From Selaginella moellendorffii (taxonomy: Eukaryota > Streptophyta > Lycopodiopsida > Selaginellales > Selaginellaceae), in contig NW_003314326.1 in assembly GCF_000143415.4 (NCBI RefSeq), positions 495,141 to 559,140 on the forward strand: DNA of 64,000 nt, read 5' to 3'. This document shows, piece after piece, positions 33,941 through 44,406 of the stretch (position 1 is the stretch's first letter; the number at the start of each line of letters is the position of its first letter). The notes under the pieces are model-generated. The model worked only from the letters and a program-made list of their open reading frames with translations. It did not search any database and was not told the DNA's origin. The translations under genes were made by a program, and so were the position numbers.

Positions 33941-34574
33941 CTCCTTGCTGTAGACTTCAAGGGAACAAGGTGCCTCCGAGACTACTTCAACTGCTGAGGG
34001 ATGGCAGCTCTGTCTGCTGAGACAAAGAAAGAGTGGTCGCCAACTTTGTGGAAAAAACAGCATCTATATCTGCCTTACGTCCGAGTGAACAGCACTAGAC
34101 ACAGTAGAATGTTAGAAAATGCCGATGCAAGGCATTTGCTGCTCAGATTTGCTGCTAAGAGTTGCGTTCGATCGTATGTGCTTGTCCAGGGCAGGAGGAA
34201 GATCAATGCAGGTGCTTCAGTCTGTTTATCATTGTTTCTTGTTCTAACAACAAGTGAATATTTCTTTGGACAACATTGGTGCAGCTTTTCTTCCTCAATA
34301 CACTGGTTTTGTTTGATCCATATAGTTTCCTAGGGGTAGGGTGTCAAGAGAGTGGGGCTTTTGGGAGAGTTGTGGTTTTCAGCTTCCATTCACGAGGATA
34401 TTCTCCAGAAAGAGCTGGGCAAACTTAATATCATGATGATCCAAGCAAGTAAGTTTCATTGATTGCTTGTCTTTGTTTCTTTTTTTGGCAGAGTTCCTGG
34501 TCAATCTTTGGAGGACTATTCTTTTGATTCCAACAAAAACCACACAAGCATGAAATAAGGTTGCATCCGGCCGA
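33941..34574. other. Intergenic sequence, no gene recognised
   Basis: Short open frames (for example 34001-34333 plus, 110 codons) lack recognisable motifs. Nothing else is visible. Confidence 0.3.
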
Positions 34575-35650
34575 CTAGACATGGATGTCGTATATGCGGC
34601 GAGCCAGGAGCTTGAATATGAAAGATGTTTCACTCTGCTTCTTGTACTTGAGGAAGTCTGCCTTGACCTCCTCTTCGTCCTCATCGTCAATGCGTGCCAG
34701 GCTTGCTGCCTCCTTTTCCGGTGAACTCTTGTGTGAGCCCACGAAGCACTCCCCCAATCTCGACATCCTCGCCATGTAACAGCTGCGGCTCTCTGGCTCA
34801 AGATCCATTGGCGTCATGTAATGCACCTTCATCTCCGAGTGGCTGAGCACGCCCAAGTGGTTGCCCGCTGCACTGCCTCCGCAGGACGTGCAAGGTGGAG
34901 GGAGGGTGGCCATGCAGCTGCCGCATGGCTGGAGCGGCCCCCTTGCGGATCACCTTGTCTGTGAAAATTACATGAGCAACCAAAAAGAATTGAGAATGCT
35001 GAAGGCTCACAAGATCCGCTTCTCTCGACAAGTTCGACAGGAAGCTCCGAGTTGCCCAACCACAGCTGCACGTCTAACACGGCAATGTGACGTTCTCCTC
35101 GTGCGTAAGATAACGTCACACCGTAATAAGAGAAGCAAGCCTTCCCCCGTCACTCAGATCTACCAGGAGCTGCTCCAGATCCCTTGCACTTACAGTGGTT
35201 TTTGTCAGCAGTTTCAACTCCGATGGCTTGCGGCGCGGGATGTCATTAAGCAAGAAATCCAGCTTTGAGGACCACCACCCCTCCACGGCCTTTGGATGTT
35301 GAACTTTGTACCGTGCATATGGGTTCGGCTCTATAGCAGCAAGTTAAACTCTACAGCAAGAAAAAACACAGTGCGTACCTTGGGGTACTCCTTCAGGTTG
35401 AAACTAGGTACGTATTTCTCCACGTACCACGCTTCGATTGTCTTGAACAGAGCTCCACCCTCCACACACCGCAAGCAACTGTACCTGAAGGAGGAGATGA
35501 CCCTCCGCAACTCGAGCGTGGCATCCACGGCTTCTCTCAAGCCCGGTGGCACATCGGCATCCCCAAGCTTGAAGATCAAATTGGCCAGACCCACGTTGAG
35601 ACTTGAATCTCGGCCATCGAATGGCTGTCGCTGGGGAGCAAACAGAATTT
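34575..35650 (-). pseudogene. Unrecognised plant gene or gene fragment, minus strand
   Basis: From high to low coordinates there is a frame with LANLIFKLGDADVPPG, LFKTIEAWYVEKYVPS and NLKEYPK (to about 35382). A plausible 51-bp intron (about 35329-35379) then leads to EPNPYARYKVQHPKAVEGWW..LDFLLNDIPRRKPSELKLL (to about 35180). Further on a 112-codon frame (34575-34913) ends in an acidic segment and SETSFIFKLLARRIYDIHV-stop. The middle (34914-35150) changes frame. I do not recognise the family. The codon-like composition and exon structure suggest a real host gene, intact or recently broken. A truncated duplicate lies at 33790. Confidence 0.45.
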
Positions 35651-35920
35651 GGCAAATATAGCTTACATTGTGATTTCAGCTTGAAAATCCAGATTTGGTA
35701 TGATGCCGGCATTTGGATCGGTAAGGCAACTCTCAGTCTACTCTTTGTCTCGTGAGCGCTGCTGGCATTCCCGGAGGCTGGGAGTCGAATTTTATTCTCT
35801 TGTGGGATTGTAGCAGGGGTTTGTGAACAGTGGTTTCGTTTCTTCCCTGGAGAGAAGGGAAGAAGGGGTCGTGGAAGACTCTTTGCATCTGAGGAGGGGG
35901 GGGCTAGCAGCACGACGAGG

Positions 35921-37380
35921 ATGAACGCCGAGATGGAAGGTAAGCTTCGACACTCGCAGTGCCCCTTTGGTGGACTTGGAGAGCGTTTTTACGTGAGTGA
36001 TCCTAGGCGACTTGGGTTCCGCGAGAGCGATCGATTGTCCGGGGCGAAGTTTCAGGCCCTATGTCTCATGTTTCTTCCCTGGCAGGAGGTGACAAGAAAG
36101 CTATAAACCAGGCATTGTGGCTTGAATGCCCGGGACCTCTCATCACTTTGCCAGCGATTGGTAGCCAAGTTGTCTACTTCCCACAAGGTCACACCGAACA
36201 AGTCAACATACGTAGGAACTCTCAGAAAACGAAAAAAACCTTTTTTTTTCTCGTACCAGGTGGTAGCTTCCACGCAGAAGGAGGCTGATTTCGATATCCC
36301 AATCTCCCACCTCCATGTAAGGCAGACAACGAGAACGCAAACTTCAGAAAAAACTGACTTGTGTGTAGGCCGATCAAGAAAACGACGAGGTATTCGCGCA
36401 GATGACGCTGCAGCCCTTCTCACAGACTGCGGTAATCGCTTCCGATGAAACTCTTGGTTTTCTTCTTGCAGGACCCGTTTCTTTTGCCGGACTTTGGAAT
36501 CCAAACGAAGCAAACCATTGTTTCTTTCTCCAGGACACTAACAGTGAGTGATACGAGCACTCATGGTGGTTTTGCCATTCCTTGCAGAGCAGCGGAGAAA
36601 GTTCCCCCCGCCCCCTCTTGTAAGAAAAGTTTCTTTTGTTTTTCTTCGTTTCATCTGATGAACGAGATTTCTCGTGTCCAGGATTTTACCCAGACACCTC
36701 CAGCTCAAGAGCTCGTTGCCAGAGACTTACACAACATCGAGTGGCGTTTCCGCCATATCTATCGAGGTATGTGCCCGTCACACAGCAAAATGCAAAGTTC
36801 CAGCTTTTACCCGCAGGCTACAAAATGGAAAGAGTATTTTTCACCTCAAGAACAGCACAGTGTCGCCAGCTTGAAGCCGCTTAAAACTGACAAAGACGCT
36901 CCACCCGGTCGTTAGCAAGTGCCCTCCAGGCTGGAGCTTGAGATTTTCTTGCAGGGACGAGCAGGGACAACACATGCTGGGAATTCGACGTGCAAACCGG
37001 CAGCAAACGAATCTCCGAGCGACAGCACGCTCGTCGGTGTTCTTGCCGCGGCTGCTCACGCAGCGTCGACTAACAGCCGCTTCGAGGTGCTCCTGCAGAG
37101 GAGGACTACTCTCTCTCTCGCGGAGGAGGAATACTCGTGCTCTCTCGCAGAGGAGGATCTCCAGATGAAAGAGAAGAAGGCAAGTTTAAATATGAACTTT
37201 CCTGGGCTCGGGATGCCGATGCAATTCAACCAGTCGATGCCACCGCTACTCCAGCAGCAGCAACAACAGGCCCAGCAGATTATCGACTTGCCTCCAAACG
37301 TCCCGGAAGCAGCGAGCATCCTCTCAAGACCCCTCCGGATCAGGGGTGAATCGAAGCAGCACGCCGCTTCTAAACCGCCT
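35921..37380 (+). pseudogene. Degenerate duplicate of the auxin response factor gene
   Basis: Exon for exon it is related to the intact ARF at 38508-41853, including the 5' leader (35700-35920 resembles 38190-38507). Damage seen: the donor of intron 2 is deleted (gtcaac instead of gtgagt). Exon 3 lacks about 45 bp in the middle. The three codons that open exon 5 are lost and exon 5 ends with a frameshift. The segment carrying exon 7 and part of the next intron (about 36821-36934) is inverted. Exons 9-11 are missing, so B3 sequence runs directly into a shortened Gln-rich middle region. Homology ends near 37380, before the PB1 domain. It cannot encode a working ARF. Confidence 0.85.
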
Positions 37381-38449
37381 CATCGTCTGGGTGATCGTGA
37401 TGTTGTGATGATGTTTTGTGTCGTGATCGTTTTTTATGCTTCCTGTCAGGGCCGGATCATGTGAAAAACCATGAAACTCTTCACCTCCTCGAAGATCGAA
37501 CGCCAGTTTTCCTGTCCGGAAATCACATCGATGGAATAATAAGATACTACTTACTTCCCTTTCCTCGGCATCGATCGATTCACACGCTGGCGCCATCCAT
37601 TTTTTTGTAGTTTCCCCAAAATGTTCCTGGTTTCTCGTGCAAGCGCATCGATCCAAAAAAAAAGCCATGGATCAGATCGAGCCCTGCCCGATCAAACGCC
37701 GCGTCCTCGGTCAATCCCTCAAATCTCGAAAGATTTGCAATATCCGTTCTCATGAATGTGAGGAGCAGCCGACAGTCCAAGTAGAGTATTTCCAAGTAGC
37801 GATGATTTTTATTTTAGTTGGATCGAGAGAAGCACGGGGGGACAAGGAGCCGACAGTACCCCCTGCCTGCCTGTCCCCCTTGTCCCCCCGCTGACATCGT
37901 TTGCCTCCAAATCCACTCCGCCAAACCAAAACCCCCTGCCCGTTAGTTAAGCCAATCCATGCCCACGTCACCGGCCCCGTCACGGCCACGTCAGGCAATT
38001 TGCCACGTGCCCACATCCAAATGGCCGGCAGCATTTATTTGTTTTCTCCCTCTTTTTTGCTCCTGTGTGGCGGCTGCTGTTGTGTAGGGTAACACTGCGC
38101 TGGTCTGCTGCTAACTGGGCTTTTGTTTGCTCCTTTTTGCTTGCGCGCTGCCTTGTTTGGATTTGGGAGATCGCGGTGTGGTGTTTGTGCCGGCATTTGG
38201 ATCGGCAAGGCAACTATTGGGAGTTCTCACTCACTCTCTCACTCGTCCTAGTGTTTGTGGGTTCTTTGTTTTACTCTTTGTCTCGCAAGTGCTGCTGGTG
38301 GGTTTGCTGTTCTCGCTGTCTGTGGCATTCCCGGAGGCTGGGAGTGGAATTTTTTTCTCTTGTGGGGTTGTAGCAGGGGTTTGTGAACAGTGGTTTCGTT
38401 TCTTCCCTGGAGAGGAGTGAAGGAAGAACGGGGGCTTTTGCGTGTGACA
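37381..38449 (+). promoter_or_regulatory. Region upstream of the intact ARF gene
   Basis: No coding family is recognised; minus frames at 37324-37668 and 37580-37795 are unsupported. The part 38190-38449 is transcribed-leader-like because it is shared with the ARF pseudogene. A G-box (CACGTG) lies at 38004-38009 and two cacgtca motifs lie just upstream. No clear TATA box was seen. Confidence 0.4.
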
Positions 38450-38494
38450 ATGGCGTCGGTGGAAGACTCTCTGCATCTGAGGAGGGGCCGCTAG
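38450..38494 (+). CDS. Short upstream ORF in the ARF leader
   Basis: An ATG at 38450 opens a 14-codon frame (MASVEDSLHLRRGR, TAG at 38492), 13 bp before the main start. The matching leader of the pseudogene has lost this ATG. Upstream ORFs are known to damp translation of some ARF mRNAs, so a translational brake is plausible here. It is inferred, not shown. Confidence 0.45.
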   Translation: MASVEDSLHLRRGR

Positions 38495-38507
38495 CACTAG
38501 GACGAGG

Positions 38508-41500
38508 ATGAACACCGAGATGGAAGGTAAGCTTCCCTCTTTTCTCTTTGCTTGTTTCGAATGCCCTTGGACTTGGAGAGCGTTTTTGCGTGAGTGATCC
38601 GAGAGATGGATAGAAGTTTAGGCGACATGGTTTCCACGAGAGTGATCGAAGTTCGATCAAAGTCAACTTTGTTGTCTTGTCCGGAGCGAAGTTTCAGGTC
38701 CTATGTCTCATGTTTCTTCTCTGGCAGGAGGTGACAAGAAGGCTATAAACCAGGCATTGTGGCTTGAATGCGCGGGACCTCTCATCACTTTGCCAGCGAT
38801 TGGTAGCCAAGTTGTCTACTTCCCACAAGGTCACAGCGAACAAGTGAGTATCAATCAACATACGTAGGAACTCTCAAAAGACAAAAAGAAACCTTTTTCT
38901 TTTCTCGTACCAGGTGATAGCTTCCACGCACAAGGAGGCTGATTTCGAAGTTCCCAGCTATCCGAATCTCCCACCTCAGCTCTTTTGTATTCTTCACAAC
39001 ATCACTCTCCATGTAAGGCAGACAACGAGAATTCAAACTTGAGAAAAACACTGACTTGTGAGACTTTTTCGTGTAGGCCGATCAAGAAAACGACGAGGTT
39101 TTCGCGCAGATGACGCTGCAGCCCTTCTCACAGACTGCGGTAATCGCACCCAGTTCTTCCGATAATTGCGTGAAAACTCTTGGTTTTCGTCTTGCAGCTG
39201 CTGAAGGACCCGTTTCTTTTGCCGGACTTTGGAATCCAGACGAAGCAAACCATCGTTTCTTTCTCCAAGACGTTAACAGCGAGTGATACGAGCACTCACG
39301 GTGGTTTTTCCATTCCCCGCAGAGCAGCGGAGAAAGTTTTCCCCCCTCTTGTAAGAAGTTCTAAGCTTCTCGTATCATCTGATCAATGGGATTTTTCCTG
39401 TCCAGGATTTTACCAAGACACCTCCAGCTCAAGAGCTCGTTGCCAGAGACTTACACAACAACGAGTGGCATTTCCGCCATATCTATCGAGGTATGTGCCT
39501 ATCACAGACGTAGAATTGCAAAGTTCCAACTTTTACGCGCAGGCCAGCCTCGAAGGCACTTGCTCACGACCGGGTGGAGCGTTTTCGTCAGCGCTAAGCG
39601 GCTTCAAGCTGGCGACACGGTGCTGTTCTTGAGGTAGAAAAAACTCGTTCCATTTTATAGAGCTTGAGATTTTCTTGCAGGGACGAGCAGGGACAACACA
39701 TGCTGGGAATTCGACGGGCAAACCGGCAGCAAACGAATCTCCCGACATCTCTATTGTCGAGCGACAGCATGCTCATCGGTGTTCTTGCCGCGGCTGCTCA
39801 CGCAGCATCCACCAACAGCCGCTTCACGATCTTCTATAATCCGAGGTAGCTTTGTTCTCTTCCTGTTTTGGAGCTGGCTGATGCGTTCTTCGCAGGGCGA
39901 GCCCCTCGGAGTTTGTGATTCCACTGGCGAAGTATCAGAAAGCACTGCATCCTCCGCAACTGACTGTAGGAATGCGATTTAGAATGGAGATGGAAACCGA
40001 GGACTCAAGCACAAGGAGGTAGCAACAGTAGAGAAACAAAAAGTATAGATCTATTTACCCGTTTGATCCACAGGTACATGGGAACAATCACTGGTATAGG
40101 AGATTTGGATCCCGTAAGATGGCCAAACTCCCACTGGAGATCTCTCAAGGTGAGAGCTTTACCAAAGCAAGCCGAGTCTTCTCACTTTTCTTTGTCCTCT
40201 CAGGTCGGCTGGGACGAATCTACCGCTGGACAGAAGCAACGCAGAGTGTCAGCATGGGAGATTGAGCCACTGACAGTACCTTTTCTTCTCTGCAACTCTT
40301 CGTTTTTGTTGAGGTCCAAGCGTCCGAGAGGTACTGGTAAGTGAGAGAGCTTTCTCCGGTGTGCTTAATACTCTCTCTCTCTCTCTCGCAGAGGAGGAGC
40401 TCCAGATGAAGGCTCCCTCGATCTGGGCCAGAGGAGAAGAAGGCAAGTTTAGCATGCAAAATATGAACTTTCCTGGGCTCAGTGGGATGGATCACTGGCT
40501 CCAACTCCAGCAAAAAGCCGGGGGCTCCGCGGCAGTAACTCCACCGCCTCCTGTCATCCAACCTGGTTACTACAGCTCCATCCTCCAAGAAATGCGGACC
40601 ATTGATGCTACTCCAAAGCAGCTCATGCAAAGTCCGCAAGCCTTCCAGCCGATGCAATTCAACCAGTCGATGCCACCGCTACTCCAGCAGCAGCAGCAAC
40701 AGGCCCAGCAGATGATGCACCTGCCTCCAAACGTCCCGGAAGCAGCGAGCATGCATGCTCCATACATCCCAGCTGCTCTCAAGACCCCTCCGGATCAAGA
40801 GGTGAATCGAAACAGCAACTCATACCCGCCCTTCATCATCGAGGACGGCGTCTCGTATACTTCGATGCTCCAGGGCTCGGCTCCAGCATCACTCCCAAAG
40901 CAGCAACACCATCAGCAGCAAGCAGGGATGTTGACTTGCTCGAGTTTGGATCACCAGACCAACTGGATGCCATCCCTGCGAGAAGGTGACGCGAGCATTC
41001 CGGTGGATGCATCGCTTCTACCGCCGTCGGCATCACAGCAAGCTCTGGATCAAGACAACGATCCCAGAAGTCACGTCCTCTTTGGCGTCAACATAGATGG
41101 CCAAGTCCCGCCATCTTACGCTCCCCCGCCTTTCTCCAAGCCAAAGGATTTCTCCGGAGCTCAAGCCGACATAGCTCTCCTCCATGCCGCCGAAGAGAAT
41201 GGAGTCCCCCAACCAAGCTGGCCGCAACAAGTCTATCCCCCGCCAGTGAGAACTTTCACCAAGGTTTGCCTCCTTCCACTTGAAACACTTCGATGGGACG
41301 ATCGATCGAGTAACACTTGCTTGCAGGTCCACAAGGTCGGATCGGTCGGGAGATCGCTCGACATCACCCGCTTCAAAAACTACCACGAGCTTCGCAACGA
41401 GCTCACGCGAATGTTCGGCCTGGAGCACGATCACAAGTCGGGTTGGCAGCTCGTCTTCATCGACAACGAGAATGACATGCTGCTACTGGGCGATGATCCT

Positions 41501-41853
41501 TGGGAGTAAGTTCTTCCTTCCTTTCACTCTTGAGGCGTTGCTAACGTTGACATCGCTGCAGTGAATTCATCGGCTGCGTCAAGTCGATACGAATCCTCTC
41601 CTCGTCCGAGATCCTCCAGATGAACCAAGAACATATGGAGTGGCTAAACTCCATTCCACTCCACCAGCAGCAAAAGCAAGCTAGCAGCTCCTCGGATGAT
41701 CACCGGCCCTGCGGCGACGTCCCTGCGATCACTACTGCTACCCCCACTGCCGCTACCACTACTACTGCTACCACCACTGCTCAAGCAGGCAACGTACCCC
41801 GAGCGATGAGCAGCTACAACAGTGACCCGTCGTGCGTAAGCGATGGGATCTAA
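38508..41853 (+). CDS. Auxin response factor, class A (activator type)
   Basis: Fourteen exons: 38508-38526, 38728-38843, 38914-39012, 39077-39139, 39198-39350, 39406-39490, 39543-39633, 39681-39845, 39896-40018, 40074-40149, 40204-40336, 40392-41263, 41327-41505, 41562-41853. All have GT/AG borders and consistent phase, giving 821 residues. The N-terminal dimerisation segment contains [18 protein letters not shown]. The B3 DNA-binding domain (about 119-222) has [20 protein letters not shown] and [17 protein letters not shown]. An ARF (Auxin_resp) domain (about 245-330) follows, with [20 protein letters not shown] and VGWDESTAG. The middle region (about 340-665) is rich in Gln and includes QQQQQQAQQ, typical of activators. 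The C-terminal PB1 domain (666-750) has the conserved Lys of [12 protein letters not shown] and the acidic [14 protein letters not shown] motif. It is a nuclear transcription factor that binds TGTCTC-type elements and is restrained by Aux/IAA proteins. No miR160, miR167 or tasiARF target site was noticed. Confidence 0.93.
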
Positions 41854-42096
41854 CGTAACCAAGGGAAGAACTTGTCTCGATTTCTAGCAAGTAGGAAGCT
41901 TACAGCGAAGTCGCGCTTTTTATTCGCGCGTCTCCCTACCTATGTAGAAATTTTTACGCTGGACAGAATCAACAAAAACCGATACTTAGACGCGCTTAGG
42001 AACCACGTACCTCGCTACGTGATTAACAAACGCGTGTATGTTGTATGTCTTCCTTCCACCTACGTATATACACCCCCGACTGATGATCGAGGCAAA
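41854..42096. other. Convergent 3' region between ARF and LPEAT2-like genes
   Basis: 243 bp separate two stop codons on opposite strands. No terminator-like structure is recognisable. Confidence 0.5.
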
Positions 42097-43854
42097 TCAG
42101 CTTGAGCGGAGTGACCCGTTCACGAAGCCATCAGGAAGTGTAGAGGCAGCGGAGGAGGCGGCGGCGGCGGCGGCGGACTTCGTAGTAAGTAGATCCGTCC
42201 TTGCAGCGAGAAACACCGCCAGGTACTCGGGATCACGTTGGAGAGCCTCTACAAATTCGTCACGGCTCACCCGCTCCATTCCTTTGCTCAGCTTCTTCCA
42301 CACCTCCTGTATTTGCCTCCCACTGATGCTGGGAATCAAGTCCTTAAGGCTGCTGAAAACGTCCTCAAAGCTCAAGATGCCATCGTTGTCCTGGTCGCAG
42401 AGCCCGTACGCCGCGTCGATTGTCTCACGGAGCTTTTCAAACCTTGATATGAATGCCAGCCCGTTGACATACTGCCGGAAGTTGAAGTAGCCCCTCCCTA
42501 AGCCGTCAAACAGCGAGAACACTTGCTGGACCGGCTGGCAATCGGGCAGCCCCAGCACCTTGACAAACGTCTCGTAAGTCACCCTGTTGGTCGCGGCCGG
42601 ATCCAAGAGCTTGAACTTGGCGTAGTAAGCCTTGGCCTCCTTCATCGTCAACCTGTAGAGCCTCTCAAACCTGCCAAACTCGATCACCGGAATGGTGGAG
42701 TAGTCTTTGGCCTTCTGTGCGTCCGACACCAGGCTCAGGTCCTCATAACTGTGCTCCGACACCATCACGTTGAGAATGCTGGCCATTGTCATCCGGGTTC
42801 TCTCCGTGAAGAGCCTCGGGTTGCACTGCTCCTTCCAGCTCGGCTCGATCACCGGGAGGTACTCCACCACCATGTAGTTGTGGAACTGGATCATAAGCTT
42901 GAAGATGAGGAAGTATATAGACGGGCCCTGTGCTACCCACGATGGATCCATGTGAACTTGAGGATAGCGTACCACCATCGGTTGGATCGGGTAGCCGGGC
43001 GTAAACGCTCCAGTCTTGAAAGAAACCAGCGACTTACCATTAGTGGTGGTCGCCTCTGGGAAGATCATCACGGTGCTCCAGTCGTTACACATAGCTCGCC
43101 GCTTGATCTCTCCGGCCGCGTTCCTGCGCGAGTCTGGCGAGCCCCGGTTGATGGCAATGACTTGCATGGCACTGATGATCGCGCCAATGACCGGGTACTT
43201 GAGATTCTCCTCCGCCGTCACGATCACGGGCAAATGCTTGTAGAAGATGAAAACGGGGTCCACGAACGTGACGTGGTTGGAGACCAGAATCGGAGCTCTC
43301 TCGCGAGGAGCCGGCTTGCCTTTGATGGTGATCCAGTGGAATCCACACACGAAGAGAAGCACCCTCGCGAGAATCCTCACTGGCCACAGCAGAGACCTCC
43401 TCCATGCAGGAAAGGGCCTGGTGAGCACGTCCCTGGCGCCGATGAGCGCGATCTTGGTCAGGACAAGACCCAGCAGGAGAATCGCCGTGAATGCGATCAT
43501 CCGCAAGATCGCGACCGGGAGCATGACGATCGCCTTGAAGAGCTCGTAGGGATTGGAAATACCCGGCACTGCGTTGAGGAAGGGATTGAAGGGCATGTCG
43601 GGCTCCACAACCGGCGGACTCCCGAGCGACGATAGCACTGGCGCTGGCGCTGGTGCTGCTTCTGTCACCGCATGCCCCGAATCGAAGGCATTGTGATCGG
43701 GAGAGGGCTTCTTCACAGACCTCTCTTGGATCGCTGTAGCTGGCGATTCCTCCGCCGACGGCGATTTCATCACCCGACGCTTCGATAATCCGCCGATGCC
43801 AGCGTGGTGGACGCTAAGCGGCGCTCCCCCGACGTTCTCCAGGCGCAGCGCCAT
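42097..43854 (-). CDS. Lysophospholipid acyltransferase with EF-hands (LPEAT2/LPCAT-like)
   Basis: An intronless gene of 585 residues. The first ATG of the frame is at 43854; the frame is open a little further upstream but without an ATG. A Pro/Ala-rich N-terminus is followed by hydrophobic segments at about 105-140 and 158-172. The PlsC acyltransferase motifs come next: NHVTFVD (193-199), INRGSPDSRRN (235-245), FPEATTTNG (265-273) and the PIQPMVV block (289-295). The C-terminal half carries EF-hand-like repeats, the best being DQDNDGILSFED (487-498). The very C-terminus has a poly-Ala run from a gcg microsatellite. Enzymes of this type re-acylate lysophosphatidylethanolamine or lysophosphatidylcholine in ER/Golgi membranes (Lands cycle). 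It converges on the ARF gene and diverges from the PPR gene. Confidence 0.9.
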   Translation of the reverse strand: MALRLENVGGAPLSVHHAGIGGLSKRRVMKSPSAEESPATAIQERSVKKPSPDHNAFDSGHAVTEAAPAPAPVLSSLGSPPVVEPDMPFNPFLNAVPGISNPYELFKAIVMLPVAILRMIAFTAILLLGLVLTKIALIGARDVLTRPFPAWRRSLLWPVRILARVLLFVCGFHWITIKGKPAPRERAPILVSNHVTFVDPVFIFYKHLPVIVTAEENLKYPVIGAIISAMQVIAINRGSPDSRRNAAGEIKRRAMCNDWSTVMIFPEATTTNGKSLVSFKTGAFTPGYPIQPMVVRYPQVHMDPSWVAQGPSIYFLIFKLMIQFHNYMVVEYLPVIEPSWKEQCNPRLFTERTRMTMASILNVMVSEHSYEDLSLVSDAQKAKDYSTIPVIEFGRFERLYRLTMKEAKAYYAKFKLLDPAATNRVTYETFVKVLGLPDCQPVQQVFSLFDGLGRGYFNFRQYVNGLAFISRFEKLRETIDAAYGLCDQDNDGILSFEDVFSSLKDLIPSISGRQIQEVWKKLSKGMERVSRDEFVEALQRDPEYLAVFLAARTDLLTTKSAAAAAASSAASTLPDGFVNGSLRSS

Positions 43855-44406
43855 AGCCACAAGCTCCAGTGCGCGCAATGGAGAATATCCAGGAGCCCTA
43901 GAAAAAAAGGCCCTAAATTAGATTAAAACGAGCGCAATCGGTTCTTCCGCGTGGCGCAAGCGGCACCGTTGGATCCGCCCGCAGCACACATTTAAAAGAC
44001 CATGTGTATGAACATTGATGAATCTTTCGGTGGAGCAGCCTCTGGAGCGGCATTTAATTTGTCAACTCGCGCTATAATTCTTGGATTGGGTCCAAAAACG
44101 TTTCAAAACCGCGTGTGAATTTTGTTTCCCTTTCTCCATTCACTGTCTATCCAGGCCAGAGTTTTCGTTTTCCCTGTGGAGTGATTGATTGATCTGTTCG
44201 TGTATCACGTCACGGGCATTTGGTGTCCTCTAGACAAGAGCTAAAATTGGGGGTGCCGTGTTCCATGAGAAGATACGCCAACGCCCAAGCCCCAAAGAGT
44301 GGAGCCCAAAGCGTGGAGCCGGAGTAAATGGACACGAAAGATTCCGATTCCTTTGTCGTTCATCCTTTGATCGCCCGGGATCCATGCTCGAATCCACAGG
44401 AAACGC
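43855..44406. promoter_or_regulatory. Divergent promoter region between LPEAT2-like and PPR genes
   Basis: 552 bp between two start codons on opposite strands, so it must hold both promoters. No canonical TATA box stands out on either strand. No further gene is seen. Confidence 0.5.

Noticed and set aside
35404-35913. 169-codon minus-strand frame
   Set aside because: It mixes the antisense of the ARF leader with a frame-shifted reading of the unrecognised gene.
40963-40985. Possible miR160-like target in ARF exon 12
   Set aside because: Only a few bases match the known target and this ARF is of the activator type, which miR160 does not target.
42523-43635. 370-codon open frame on the plus strand
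   Set aside because: It is antisense to the LPEAT2-like gene. The codon bias of the real gene opens this frame, and its peptide (His/Arg/Asp-rich) has no motif.
43855-43878. Upstream start for the LPEAT2-like protein at 43878 and for the zinc transporter at 48857
   Set aside because: Both would need TTG as start codon; the first ATG lies at 43854 and 48830 respectively.
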